This document shows positions 33,678-45,020 of a DNA stretch of 64,000 bases, piece by piece. The notes below the pieces were generated by a model. It ran no database searches. It was not told where the DNA came from and saw nothing but the letters and a program-made list of their open reading frames with translations. Origin of the DNA: Oscheius tipulae (taxonomy: Eukaryota > Nematoda > Chromadorea > Rhabditida > Rhabditidae); the NCBI GenBank assembly GCA_037178975.1, contig JASJZH010000003.1:6510001-6574000 (forward strand). The letters run 5' to 3'. A program made the position numbers and the translations under genes. Position 1 is the stretch's first letter. The number at the start of each line of letters is the position of its first letter.

Positions 33678-34103
33678 ATGAAAGAGCTTGACGACTATTC
33701 GAGTGCTACGACGACGGAAGCGGAAGCCAGTCTAAATAGCTCCGCAAGACGATTCGAGGCGACAGTGGCTGCAGCCGTCTCGTTTGGACTAGTCAGCCTG
33801 CTTCTGAACTCGCTGCTGGCGTTGCTGCCCTGGCCACTGTCTCTCGGTCTCTCCGTCCTTCTGATGCACTTCATCCGCGAATGGTTCCGCATCCATGGAG
33901 CCGCGCTGACGCGTCAACAGAAGGTCTTCGTCAACTGGACAGACACGCTCAAGGATCCGACCTTCATTCCCAGCTACGAGCTCAAGTGGCTTTTTCCCAG
34001 TCGCTACAATCCGATGGTCGTCAATTGCTGCGGTGAAGACGAGCTGACAGCCGACGATCCGGGAGCCATCTCGCCCAAGGAGACGAGTGCGGGTAAAATT
34101 TGA
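33678..34103 (+). CDS. Small unrecognised membrane protein, 141 aa, single exon
   Basis: Uninterrupted frame from ATG 33678 to stop 34101-34103. A hydrophilic Ser/Thr/Glu N-terminus (MKELDDYSSATTTEAEASLN) is followed by two adjoining hydrophobic stretches (AVSFGLVSLLLNSLLALLPW and PLSLGLSVLLMHFI), probably a helical hairpin, then a conserved-looking soluble tail (REWFRIHGAALTRQQKVFVN, YELKWLFPSRYNPMVVNCCG). It is intronless, unlike nearly all neighbours. It is convergent with the cathepsin gene, 123 nt apart. Family unknown. Confidence 0.55.
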   Translation: MKELDDYSSATTTEAEASLNSSARRFEATVAAAVSFGLVSLLLNSLLALLPWPLSLGLSVLLMHFIREWFRIHGAALTRQQKVFVNWTDTLKDPTFIPSYELKWLFPSRYNPMVVNCCGEDELTADDPGAISPKETSAGKI

Positions 34104-34226
34104 AACAACGAAATGAATTTTCTTATGAACCCAGATTTGCTTGGATTTTCGAGCTCTGTCTTTATGTCTCTCCTTTGTCTTATACTGTAGACTCGAACTG
34201 TATTCATTATTAGGAAAATTATTAGG

Positions 34227-35463
34227 TTAGGCATGTGCCGCGGACATCTGAGACTCGAATCCACACTCGTTCGTCCCTCTTCTGATTCGAAAGTAGCCAT
34301 CCTCTCCCCAAGCCCGTCCCCAGCTGTTGGCCACGAGCCAGTAGGGCACACTGTTGTCCACTCCCCAGCCGAGAACCTTCACACAATGGCTGCCATAGTA
34401 GGATCCTCCAGTGTGCTGAAAACACGATGGTTACTGAATCTTAAAGTTGAAAATACAATGTAGATGCCGCTGTTGTACTGATAGAAATCCCCGTAGACGT
34501 CAAATACAGCGGTGACAGGACCGTAAGCCATAATTTCCTTTTGGATCAAGGCCACTTTGTTGTTGATGAAGTAGCCTCTTCCTTTCCCTGGAACACTCAA
34601 GTCCTATGAGCGAAATTCATCAAACTGACCAAAGTGCTTGTCCTGAGAATAGGGAGTACTGTAGCCGGATTCACAGGTCTGCTTGCAAGCAGGTGTCATG
34701 GCCGGACCTCCTGGCGCAATCTGGTACGGCTTGCATCCACGGTGAGAATTGTAGCCACCACCGGTAACAATCCCGGAACCTGTCCAGTAGTTAAAGGCTC
34801 TCATTGGCCAGCCACCGCCACATCTGAAGTTTCGCACTCTTTGACAAGAAAGAACCATACCCGTTGCCACAATCAGAACAGCAAGAGAGCACATCGTCAG
34901 CACTGATCTCGATGTGTCGAGAAGTGGCCACACAGCTCCGATCTGACATTACCTCAGCGCTGCAGAAACTCCAACAACTTCCGCACTGAAAGATTCCATT
35001 GGATAAGCTCATAAGGGAAGGAAATACGACGTAAAAGACAAGGAAACGTACCTGTCCTTGATCGTAGATGAACTTAATCGTATTGCAGTTCGGCCATTGG
35101 ATTCGGGAGTCGAAGCTGAAACCGTTCGAATCTCGAACAGGAACAGTGATGAAACGGAGATAGAGAGATAGTGACTCACCTCTCTGGGATAGCTTTTTTT
35201 ATGTTCCACTGAACTTCGTTCGAAACCTCCTCAGGCCTCGGGACAGTCTTGAACTTCCCGCTCATGACCCGGGCCCTCTTCTCCTCCTCCGAGTAGTTGC
35301 ATTTCGACGCCTTGAACAGATCCTGCTTGAAATTCACGTACTCGATCAGATTCTCCTCCTTCAAATGACCAGCAAAAAACGGGATTTCAGCTAAAAGTAT
35401 CGTAGATTTAGCAGAAGGAACAGTACCATTGGAAAATCCAAGAAGCAGAAATAGAAGAAGCAT
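34227..35463 (-). CDS. Cathepsin B-like cysteine protease (C1A) precursor
   Basis: Signal peptide [12 protein letters not shown], propeptide ([20 protein letters not shown]), then the mature enzyme starting near [13 protein letters not shown]. The catalytic Cys is in [10 protein letters not shown], followed by [44 protein letters not shown] and [10 protein letters not shown]; the catalytic His is in [11 protein letters not shown] and Asn in [15 protein letters not shown]. The C-terminus ends ESQMSAAHA, stop at 34227. Cathepsin B features (GCKPY loop start, QDKHFG) are clear, but the occluding loop is shortened and lacks its usual two adjacent histidines. At least six exons with short introns. 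A TATA box lies just upstream. Probably secreted gut protease. Confidence 0.88.
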
Positions 35464-35494
35464 GTTGACATGGCTTCCTACCTCCCCCAACCCA

Positions 35495-35502
35495 TTTTAT
35501 AC
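35495..35502 (-). promoter_or_regulatory. TATA box of the cathepsin B gene
   Basis: Minus strand reads GGGGTATAAAATGGG, a canonical TATA box whose last base is 32 nt before the start codon at 35463. Transcription would start only a few bases before the ATG, giving a very short leader. GATAAG-like sites at about 35834 and 35889 lie upstream and fit intestinal expression. Confidence 0.6.
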
Positions 35503-35509
35503 CCCAAGC

Positions 35510-36600
35510 TTCTCTCATTGTGTCTGGTTGAGTTAGCCCGTATCAGTCGCCCTACCAAAACACTTCCTTTCTCAGGTATGACCCGTGTGACCGGTACCGG
35601 GGCCAACAGCTGCGAGGGGCCCTTCTACAGCAGGGGGTCGGATGGGGGAAATACTACTGTTGCGAATGACTCTTACGTGTTTAGGGTTATCCGATTTCGG
35701 TATGGGTATCATTCACACCTGAATCTCGAGACTACACTTAATCTTGTTGCATAGAGTGAGGGAGTTGCTTGTTTATTGGCCATTTATCGGGAACATGTAT
35801 TTGTGCGTGACAGCTGTCGCCGAGGTTGGGCTATCTTATCGAGAAAGGTATCCTCAGGAAATGAACTGCTGATTAGGCTAATCGAGAGAAGATAAGGAAG
35901 GATATCTGACACAGTTGCAATCTGTTTCATCCTTATTACTTAACTTAACGGCCGTGTTTACCTGTCCTCCCTCACTTCGGCCAGGAGAGGGGCTACAGGA
36001 TCTAGATATTAAACAATCGTCTGTATCTAGGAATGTGATCGTTTGCTCCAGACCTAGTCCGGTCAGTATAGACTGATTGGAACTTGACTGATACTCTCTT
36101 CATCAGATCCTATCCTCAAACTCCTTGCATCTACTATGGCTGAACGACTGAAGTGTTCTCTTCGTACTCTCTAGTCAATGAAATATCAGCTAGAGTTTTA
36201 ATCTATCTTAACTGTCACAGCCTATCGCCCTATCGGGGTTAGCTAAATCTTTTGCCCTTGAGGTGGTTTTGCGTAGATTGTTTCACCCGTAGTACATAGT
36301 TTCTTGAGGCTCCCTTTGATTCCCCTACAAGTTTACTTTGAGCCCTTTGACACGGTCCTGTTTACAACCTGTACCATTTTATGATCCTACCGATTCCCAC
36401 CAAAGAGTCAAAGAGTCGACCGCCCAGATGCGGCCCGTCTGTTTCTCGCCATCATAACCTCTAGTGAAAGAGGGAGCGAGGATCTGGCGGGGGCGGGAAC
36501 AAAAAGTGGGCGTGGTCAAGGCCCTTGGAGCAGAGGTCGGGTCCTCTCGAAACTTGCTCACCCTCTCTATGTGACTCACTTTTCTTTTGTTCTGTTCTTA
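35510..36600. other. Divergent intergenic region between cathepsin B and aminopeptidase homologue
   Basis: No coding frame is supported. It holds two GATA-type sites (TTATCGAGAA at about 35836 and AGATAAGG at about 35890) and a GC/KLF-like GTGGGCGTGG at about 36507 close to the aminopeptidase start. Both flanking genes are transcribed away from it, so it may act as a shared regulatory region. Confidence 0.4.
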
Positions 36601-36619
36601 CCCAATCTGTTCCAGAGAG

Positions 36620-39600
36620 ATGGCCGAATCTCCACAGAAAAGGACAAAACCAACGTGGCTCTTGTGGGTTCTCGTCGCCATCCTCGTCCTCATACTTTTG
36701 TGCTCGGCCGGATTCGCTTATATCTTTTTACGGCCGATGGATTCATCTGCCGCCAATGCCACTTCGTTGCCCTCGGAATCTCCTCTAGATGGATCAAATA
36801 TGCCACCCAAAACGACTACAACTTTGAGTGAGTCCATCTAATTGCCACAGTTAACGTAGACACTTCAGTAAGGACAACCTCGAGACCAATTACGAGTGGA
36901 ACAACGTCGACAGAAGAGAGTACGACACAGAGGACAACCAGCACGAGTACAGTAACGACAACCAGTACTACTGAAATTGCTACCATGGCCCCGACTACCG
37001 AGACAAACAAAGAGGTTGGTGGTCTTTCTGTGGCTTGTTTACTTCGAAACCATGTACCTTCACCACAGTTAATTGTGTATTTTCTAGAAAGGCGCAGCGC
37101 TTTGTTTTTAATGGCGTAGTGCGTGTACTCTTGGTTGGCAGTCTTTGGGTCCAGGTTTGATCCCGAGACAACAAAAACTCTTTACACTTTCGGTTTTGAA
37201 GTTTCAAAATATCTTGAATGGTTCGGATGAAATTATTTTCAGCTGCTTTCCTCCTGTGCGTCCATCATTCCAGCTCGAGTTTCCTGTGCCCGAACACCCG
37301 ACGACGTAACGTAAGTGCATTCATAAAGACATATAAATGCAGACATGTGGTCACTTTCGCCCTCTCTCCAAGATACAAACTTTAGGGCCACATCTGCCGA
37401 CTGGTTCAGTCCCCTGCTCTACAAGCTCAATCTGACCGTTCACGAGCCTCTGTCCAAGAGACCTGTCGATCTTCGTGGCAGTCTCCAGCTCTTCTTCACA
37501 TTGAACGAAGAGACGAAACAAGTAAGCCAGGACAGCTGCGTCGGTCTCTTTTTGTGTAGTAAAAATAATGATTAATTGGCACAACACCTGGGTGTCACAG
37601 AGAGTACGAGTCTTATAGATCTCCCTTCACGCTGCTCAATCTCTTCGTGGACTGGAGGATGCCGCCGTCGTCGACTGTCAAACTGGTGGGTTTTGTTATG
37701 GGCCCTGTGAATAATAGAGAGTCGGAGCTACAGAATGAACCCACGACTATGGTGGTACTGAATAGCGTTACAGAACCCAAAACATTTTTCTTGTCTGCTC
37801 ATTGTCAGGGGATTACGTTCTTGGTTTCGGAAGCAAGAGCCGTTTAACAGTTTCTCTTGTTCGGGGACTCTTATGCACTCCCGTCGGAATGACTGAGCAA
37901 CAACTAAACTTCGATAGATTGAATCAGATGCAACTCTTGGATCTAGTCATAAAGCATCTCCGAGGTTTTTGTAATCGGGAGAACCCTCAGAACAGACTTC
38001 AGACGCTTAGTGGCAAAGTGTGCATTAAAAAATATTCAATGGCATGGTTTCCGGGTCAATCTCCGAAGCTATTGACATCTTACATTCTTCAAAAACACTC
38101 TCTCCCTTGATGCTCATGTTTCTCGCTCATAAACAAAACTAAGCGTCTTGAACCCTTCCACTTATTAATAGACACATAGTCACTTTTCTGCTGTTGTGAG
38201 AGACAAAGCAAAAGAGTAGCACCTCCTGTGTCAGTTGCTCTCCTCGGTTTACGACCGGAAAACGACTGCAGAGCCGCCGGACGGTCGCACAAAAAGTCTC
38301 AGTTTATGTCTTTAGACCTTCAGTATTCTGAAATTGAGATATAGACGAGCTGACTCATAGGAAGAGTGATAAATTATCTGCTTTTGCCAGCTGACAACCG
38401 AAACAAATCACCCGCATCGCCACAACATGCTGCTTGTGCAAGACGGGACGACGCGACACATGTGGTCTCTCGAAAGCCACTCTCATAAAAAACTTATAGG
38501 CCGGACTCTTTGCGTTTCGAAGTCTGTCTCAGAGGGAGATGTTCTGTCACTACTCTTGTCCGAACCTGTCAGTCCTGGATCGGTCCTTCGTCTGGATTTC
38601 AACAACTTTGCTACTACTTCGCCCAAGGATGTTCTGTATACCAAGGTAGGGATGAGAAGAGACAAACAACAGGAATCGGTTCAGACCTATGTCCGGAAGA
38701 TGGGACAAAAGTTGGTCAAGCAGCTAGTGGTTGGTTCTAAGCTGAGAAACACTGGAGCCAGAGGACTTTTCCCATCCTTTGACTCGTCTATGAACACTGT
38801 AAGTTAACAGGTTCAGAAACAGTGATAGTGGCAGTAAGTGACAGAAGAGAGTGAATCTGAGTATTTTCACTCTCTCTACAGTAAAGAAAGACTCTGACCT
38901 CTAAGCTCTGGATAGTGGACAGCAGACAGTGGACATTTGACTGGTCTCATTTCCAATTCCAGGCCAGATTGTCTCTCTGTGTCAAGCACTGGTCCAAGAC
39001 TGAAGTACGTTCTAACTCTCCAGTCGACTTCAGTTCTGCCGAACAGACTTGCTTCCGATCAAGTCATCCGATCACAGCTGATCAGTTTGCCTTCTCTGTC
39101 ATCGAGGGAGCCGAATCTCTTCTAGTCAATAGCACGTCTGTCTATGGACAGACTGTCCCTGCAATTGAATTGTTCATCGATCCTCTGCAGAAGAATGTGA
39201 CGGAGAAACACAACAGCATTCAGGATCAGGCCTCTAATGTATGTAGTCGTTTTTGTATCTCTGTGTTTCACTCCCTCAATGATCTAGATGTACCATTTCA
39301 GGTAATCTCGAAGCTCTCCAGTTGGCTTACCTTCCCCTACCCACAGGAGAAGCTGGCCATTGTGTACTCTCCTCTCCAGACGGACTACATTTCCTCTCTC
39401 GGTCTCATCACTCTTCCCGATCCCGCCTTCGAATACCCCTACCACAACAGATACCATGAGTCCCTGACTAGAGCCCTCGTCTCCCAATGGACCGACGGAG
39501 TTCTGAGCACGGATGACTGTTTGCAGGTGAGTGAGAGAGAGAGAAGAGATATGTTTACGATGTATCCACGAGATTGTAATATGCGAGTGAGAAGGCGATG

Positions 39601-41391
39601 CATCACATTTCATATTCGCCACAGAGAGGCAGAGGCACCTGTCAGGGCTTTTGGCTGACCGCGGTTTCGGATGTCCGAGCAATTGCCAGCACTTTTTGAG
39701 ACTGGGACTGGGACCGAGTGGAAGGGGAAAGAGTACAAAAACAGGAAGGCATAGAACGAGAGAGATAGAAAAAGAGTAGAGCAGAGAGACGCAGAGACAA
39801 AGATAGAGTGCGGGAAAGTACAGTCAAGAGGATTATACCCTTATTGACCCTAGCCGGCAGACCATAAAGACAAGAGCGGTAATCGTAACTCTCTGGCACA
39901 GAGGTGTCGGCCGCGATACTTCTTGTGCCGTCTGGCGAGCAGGCCCCCGTCCCCAGAAAATTGCGCAACTGCTTCTGAGACGACTGTATGGGCAACAGGG
40001 GTCAGACCATTGTCACCACCACTAGGGGTCAATTAAGTAATGGATACGTATTTCAGAGTGCCTTGACCACCTATCTCGGATGGAAACTGGACGAATCGCT
40101 GGGCTATCTGGAACGGACTGCCAAGAAGGAGATCAACATCATCCGACCTGGAGATCTCAGCGTCGACGCTTCTCGTCCTTCTCGATTCATCAGAGCTCTC
40201 GGCTCCAATGATTGCTCGACTCGCGATATGGCTATCCTCTATACTCTGGATCAGACCTATGGAAATACCTCTGTCACCAAGATGATCCGGGAAGTGCTCC
40301 AGAAGAAGGCCTTCTCTTATGCTTCGATGGAGGACTGGAAGGAGGCTGCCGTTGCTGCTACTGGTAGTCAGATGGCCGGAACGATGCTCCAGGAATGGTT
40401 CGCTCGGAAGTCCTACCCTGTGATGAAGGCCACGATCCGTTCTCAGCAGATTGACATTCAGGTACAGAATTCTTTTGTAGTTACGATTTTACAGTAACCT
40501 TTTTAGCAGCAGACCACCAATCCCTGGAACCTAGTGATTGAGATTGCCGGCTCCAAGGGCAAGTACAATGTGGACCTGAACGAGCTCAAACAGACCATCC
40601 CCTTCGTCTCGGACGACTACGTTGTGATTGATCCTGACAGGAAATCTACTGCCTTCGTCGTCTACGATGTAAGACATTCTTTTTGCTTCATACCAAAATC
40701 TTCTAGGCCGACGGCTACAGTCGTCTGAAGCGCTGCTGGGATGCTAGGACTTGTCCGGCTAGTCAAGACGCCTTGAAGTCCATCTTTCGTGATTTCGGAG
40801 CCGTGCTTCGAAGCAATGTTCTGGATCCGATGGAGGAAATGGACAAAGCCAAATGGAGAGATTTCCTTCAGGTAAGCAGTCGTTCATTTGACTGCAACGA
40901 GCACAGCGCTCTCTTTACGGGGGTAAAAATCGGTTAGAATCTTGAGCCTAAGGTATAGAGCACTGTCTCAGAAATCTGGAGTTTGGTGGCGCTCCCAAAG
41001 CTTCGCATCGGGGCCGTGTCGCTTTGACAAATCGTTGTTTTGAGCACTAAGACGGACTTTTTCAACGTTGTGTTGATTTACAAAGTGTTATATATAGCAA
41101 AGAGCGACAACTTTGTACAGTATTGGAATTGAAAAACGCAGATAGAACTCAATCTTGGCGCCGAGTGTCATCTAGTCCTTGAAAACTTCTTCTTGTTGTG
41201 CACATCATATTTCAGCTAATGTTAACTTTCATATTCTGATATTAAAACTTATCAATTTTCAGTTCGCCCGACCTCATATGGACACGGAAGCTCGCTGTTG
41301 TGTCAGCCACATTCTGAATCAGGCCGCTCCCGAACAAGAATGCTACTGGCGGATAGAAGAGTGCAAAAAGTTGAAGTTCGGTCGAATGTGA
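36620..41391 (+). CDS. M1 aminopeptidase N homologue lacking the zinc-binding site
   Basis: A type II membrane protein: short basic tail (MAESPQKRTKPTW), signal-anchor helix (LLWVLVAILVLILLCSAGFA), Thr/Ser-rich mucin-like stalk (SGTTSTEESTTQRTTSTSTV), then the M1 ectodomain. Recognisable parts are DWFSPLLYKLNLTVHEPL, LRGSLQLFFTLNEETKQ, GARGLFPSFD and SSLGLITLPDPAFEYPYHN, then SALTTYLGWKLDESLGYLER and an ERAP-like helical end with QAAPEQECYW. Where active enzymes have GAMEN and HEXXH-18-E, this one has SSLG and TRALVSQW, and the WLNEG motif is replaced by CLQSA. It should not bind zinc or hydrolyse peptides. Introns of several hundred nt occur at about 37690-38395, 39527-40055 and 40872-41262; the first exon junction after 37619 is uncertain. 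Stop 41389-41391. Confidence 0.8.
37110..37185 (+). repeat. tRNA-derived SINE-like element in aminopeptidase intron
   Basis: AATGGCGTAGTGCGTGTACT has an A-box-like core and CCAGGTTTGATCCCGAGACA a B box close to GGTTCGANNCC, 30 nt apart. It shares TGGCGTAGTG and the downstream CTTTACACT/CCTTACACT phrase with 33551-33625, pointing to one SINE family. It sits in the intron at about 37015-37242. Confidence 0.5.
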
Positions 41392-41682
41392 GCAGAAGAG
41401 ATAGTGATCTCCCCAGTGATTTCTATGTATTTACCTCTTACTTGAGCATAATCACACCCTCTCTATTCCTCCCTGTCTGCTCAATTCTTCTCCCAAAAGA
41501 GAGCTTCGTCTTGCCCTCCCCAAACCACCACAAAACGGTTACTGTATCTTATATATTTCTTTATTCGGCTAAATATTGATGGACTAGCGAATACCCTTTT
41601 GAGTTTCTTTTTCGATGGGGAAGAAGAGGAGATGATGAGCATTTGGAAGTGAAAGGCATTTTGTGAAGAAGGCACACAGGGT

Positions 41683-43803
41683 TTATGACTCCATTTTGCA
41701 GCTGTTCGATGTCGGTGAACAGTTCGGGTAGAGCTGAAAAGGGAAAACAGTGAAACCATTTTGTCACTTCCTTCGTATGAGCCTTTCCAACTGTCAATAT
41801 GTGAGACTCGAAAAAGGACGGTTACCTTCAGAGAAGGATGATCCAAGTCGCCTCGATTTGCTCCCTTTGCCGCGTGACTCGACAATCCGGGACCGAAGTT
41901 CTTGACACAGACACAGCGCTCAGAGCTGTCGGATTTATCGAAGAGTAACCTGAAGACATAGATTTTTCTTTAAAAAAAGTGTTTAGAACTAACCTCGGAA
42001 CACCAGCCCAGTCACGTTGTATCCCTCCGGATTTGGTCGAGCACCAGACTCGACCACCGCTATTTTGATGCCATTCAGAGTTGCAGGGAGGGAAGACCTG
42101 GAACATATAGTTGACTTTAGGTCGGAACATAAACCAGGTTGCACTTTAACATAAGAAACCAAGTTTTTTCTAGACACCTGTACTATTCAGTTGTTTTTTT
42201 GTCTGCGTCTTCGGAATCTTCTCAGGAATCATATTAATAGAAAAAAGTTTAGTGTCTAGTGTCTAGCAGATGTGAGCGAGCGGTAACACGTCATAGCATT
42301 GACCAATCAGTGATTAGAATCTGGCTCGCCACCTCAGACTTCGGACTCTACTAATCTTCTTCATTACAATATTAGAATAATCTGGCACTTTAATAGTTCA
42401 AAAGCTTGAGAAATGAAAGAAAGATTAGAAAGGACGTACCTCAGCCTCGGCTGCTTTAGAAGCTTTGAACTCGATGGCTGCGTCTATCCGGGACAGAACC
42501 TAAACTTTGTTTTTGAACCAAACAGCTAGAAATAGACCTGGTTGAGAGCCTCGGTCGGATTTCCCTGTGCGTCATAGTACCGTCCCGTGACAATTCCCAC
42601 CGGAATGTAGTCCTTCTCGTAAAATGAGATCCAGTCTCTAATTCCTGAACTATTGATAAAAACACATTCAAAAGAACGGAACCTAGGAGATCTTCGTGTG
42701 AAAGACCAGTCGTATCGTCAATGAGCCCCTTTTCCGTAAAGTCGCCGGAAACAAAGGCTCTCGTCGCGTCTCTTCCTAAACCACAAATTGATAAAAACTA
42801 GGATAGTCTACCTGAGAAAAAGTGATATCCGCCGCCTTTTCCGTAGTGTTTCTTGCCCTTGTCTACGTCGAAAACTCGGCCGAGAATGGCCAAATAGATT
42901 GGTCTCGATGTCCTGGATCCGTCGAAGAGGGCCAACTGCTCTGGGGTCAGGATCTGCAGCTCTCCCTCCACTTCCACCTTTGCGTTTATGTTCTGTTGTA
43001 CGGTCTTCAGAAGGAAAGAAAGAGAAAAAAACCTTCACATCATTGACAGTCGCCTTCCTCCCAGATATTTTCATATTATCCTTGGCATCCTGCCACCATT
43101 CCTTGACCCAGTCCAGCTGGTCTCGTGTGTACTCGCACTGAAAATGAGATTTTGTTTGTTGAATTCAATCTTGAGATTTGATGTAAGTTCGTTCTGGGCC
43201 ATAAAAATGTTGGGGGTGGTTGTGAGTGGTAAAACCCAAAACCATGGGTGTAACTTTATTCACGAACAGTAGACACGCCACCGCAGTCGGGAGTTCTAGA
43301 ATACTTTTCAGGTTGAAGATGTCATTTCCCAGACTTACAGTATCCTGCAAACTTGTAGATTTTGATCTGGGCAACAATTTTGCAGGATATCTTAATACAC
43401 AAAACAGCCGTCTTCGACCCGAAATGGTCAATCTCTAATTGCCACAGTTGTTCTTTTGGCCTCTACTAATTTACAAACATTTGGAGCTTGTCAATCTGCT
43501 AAGTTTAAGTATTTTTACGCCAAAAGTTCGGTAAAAAAAAGTTTAGACCCAAAGATGCGTTGGAAATCTTTGAAAAGTAATAAATGACATCTCTTTGGAT
43601 CCCGTCGCCGTAAATACGGATTATAGATGGTTCAAAATTGAAAAACATACCTCATCTAGTTTGTCAATTGCCCACAAGGTGACGTTTCGAATTCCAATAT
43701 CGTAGTAGGTGCTGATAAAGGAAACCAGGGCCACATTGATGGCAACGTAGACCAGACCCGTGGTATATAACGAGGGTACAAAGGGAAGACCCCGCGAAGG
43801 CAT
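41683..43803 (-). CDS. CYB5D2: Neuferricin (cytochrome b5 domain-containing protein 2)
   Basis: Neuferricin is a heme-binding, membrane-associated progesterone receptor-type cytochrome b5 protein. A signal-anchor (GLVYVAINVALVSFISTYYD) follows the start at 43803. The b5 domain is spread over short exons: LTPEQLALFDGSRTSRPIYL, AILGRVFDVDKGKKHYGKGG, GRDATRAFVSGDFTEKGLID. Then the C-terminal signature of this family: WISFYEKDYIPVGIVTGRYY, FPPCNSEWHQNSGGRVWCST, KSGGIQRDWAGVPR, ERCVCVKNFGPGL and NRGDLDHPSLK, with a last small exon LYPNCSPTSNSCKMES, stop at 41683. The heme-ligand region HYGKGGGYHFF is retained. A TTTTCAG acceptor lies 11 nt before the start, suggesting trans-splicing. One intron (about 43141-43640) is about 500 nt. 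Confidence 0.92.
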
Positions 43804-44381
43804 GCGCTTGCACCCTGAAAAGGTCGTTTTTCTCGTTGGAAGGTATCAAAAATACGTGGTAAAGAGGGAACAAATTAGAGTGAGAGGGAGGATGCCGAGG
43901 TCGCAATGGCAGAGCAGAGAAACTGCGGCGCTGACACAACAGACACATAAGACAACAGCTGCGTCCGGACGGCCATTATATGCACTCGAACTTTTTTCAA
44001 CTTTTTGTCTGACATTTTGGCTTGAACGCGCAGAAAACTAGATAAGGGGTGTGCGACAGCGAATAAGACGCTTGACCCTCTGTTTCGAAGTATGGATTGA
44101 CAAGGTAGGTGGGGTGAAAAGAGACGAGGGCAAATATGGAGGATACAATGGGGAGGAGGGGAACAGAAATGTCTGGAAAGTTTGGAGATGGACTACTCTG
44201 TAGCAGGATTATAAAGGGCTTATAGGCTAAAGGAAAGGAGAAGACAAGCGACCAGAGAGACAGAAGACCTACCCAATAGGATTCATTAGCTGTAGGTAGT
44301 CTGGGGTGACGAGTCTTCTCTGAAAATAGGTAACTGTCTGTTATACTAGAATACTTTTGTTAAGGAGCCTTGTTCAATTGG

Positions 44382-45020
44382 ATGCAATTAAAACAGGTTC
44401 AAAACTCGACAGTTATGTTGGAAAACAAAACTTCCCAAGAGACCCAAAGTCAAATGCTCTGGATATTGGTACTGCTGCTCGCCGTGCCTCTCCTCGTTCA
44501 CTGCACCAAGTCGGAACGGGAGAACTCGCCGAAGAAGAGCAAGGAGATGCCGAGGCAGAGGATCCAGAAGAGAGCTTCCGTCCCGATGTCGTTTTTGAAC
44601 TCGAAACATGAGAAGGGCAAGATGGAAACGGCCAAGGAGAAGAAGAAGTCGAAGAAGAGCAGCAGCAAGAAGAAGAAGAGACTAGATGTGGATTTGACAC
44701 AGCCGACGATCCCATCTCAGCGATCCGACTACAAGAGTCTCCACGCCCAGCTGGAACCGAACAGCTACGAAAAGGCGGCTTTCGCGGATGGGACGATTGT
44801 GGATCCGACCCGGGTCAAGCGAATGGGAGGACTCGAAGCAGAGGATGAGAAGAGAAAGGAGACGATGGAACCGATATCCGCCTCGATGGGCATCCAGTCG
44901 GAGGACACAAAGGAAAAGGATCGAGTGACCATCAAAACGGACAACTGCGTAGTCTTCGAGGTATCCGATGAGGCGACGATCGATGAGGAAGAAGTCGAAG
45001 AACTTGAACCGTCTCAGTAG
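44382..45020 (+). CDS. Secreted or anchored Lys-rich protein, unrecognised
   Basis: Single exon. ATG 44382 gives MQLKQVQNSTVMLENKTSQE before a hydrophobic segment; ATG 44454 gives a cleaner signal peptide (MLWILVLLLAVPLLVHC), and I favour the latter start. The mature chain is highly charged: a Lys/Ser cluster (KEKKKSKKSSSKKKKRLDVD), a central conserved-looking part (YKSLHAQLEPNSYEKAAFAD, GTIVDPTRVKRMGGL) and an acidic end (ATIDEEEVEELEPSQ). Several dibasic sites (KR, KRR) could allow processing. No family was recognised. The next 1.8 kb downstream has no supported gene. Confidence 0.5.
   Translation: MQLKQVQNSTVMLENKTSQETQSQMLWILVLLLAVPLLVHCTKSERENSPKKSKEMPRQRIQKRASVPMSFLNSKHEKGKMETAKEKKKSKKSSSKKKKRLDVDLTQPTIPSQRSDYKSLHAQLEPNSYEKAAFADGTIVDPTRVKRMGGLEAEDEKRKETMEPISASMGIQSEDTKEKDRVTIKTDNCVVFEVSDEATIDEEEVEELEPSQ

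Noticed and set aside
36820-37010. Minus-strand Val-rich open frame opposite the aminopeptidase stalk
   Set aside because: It is the reverse of the Thr/Ser-rich stalk repeats, not an independent protein.
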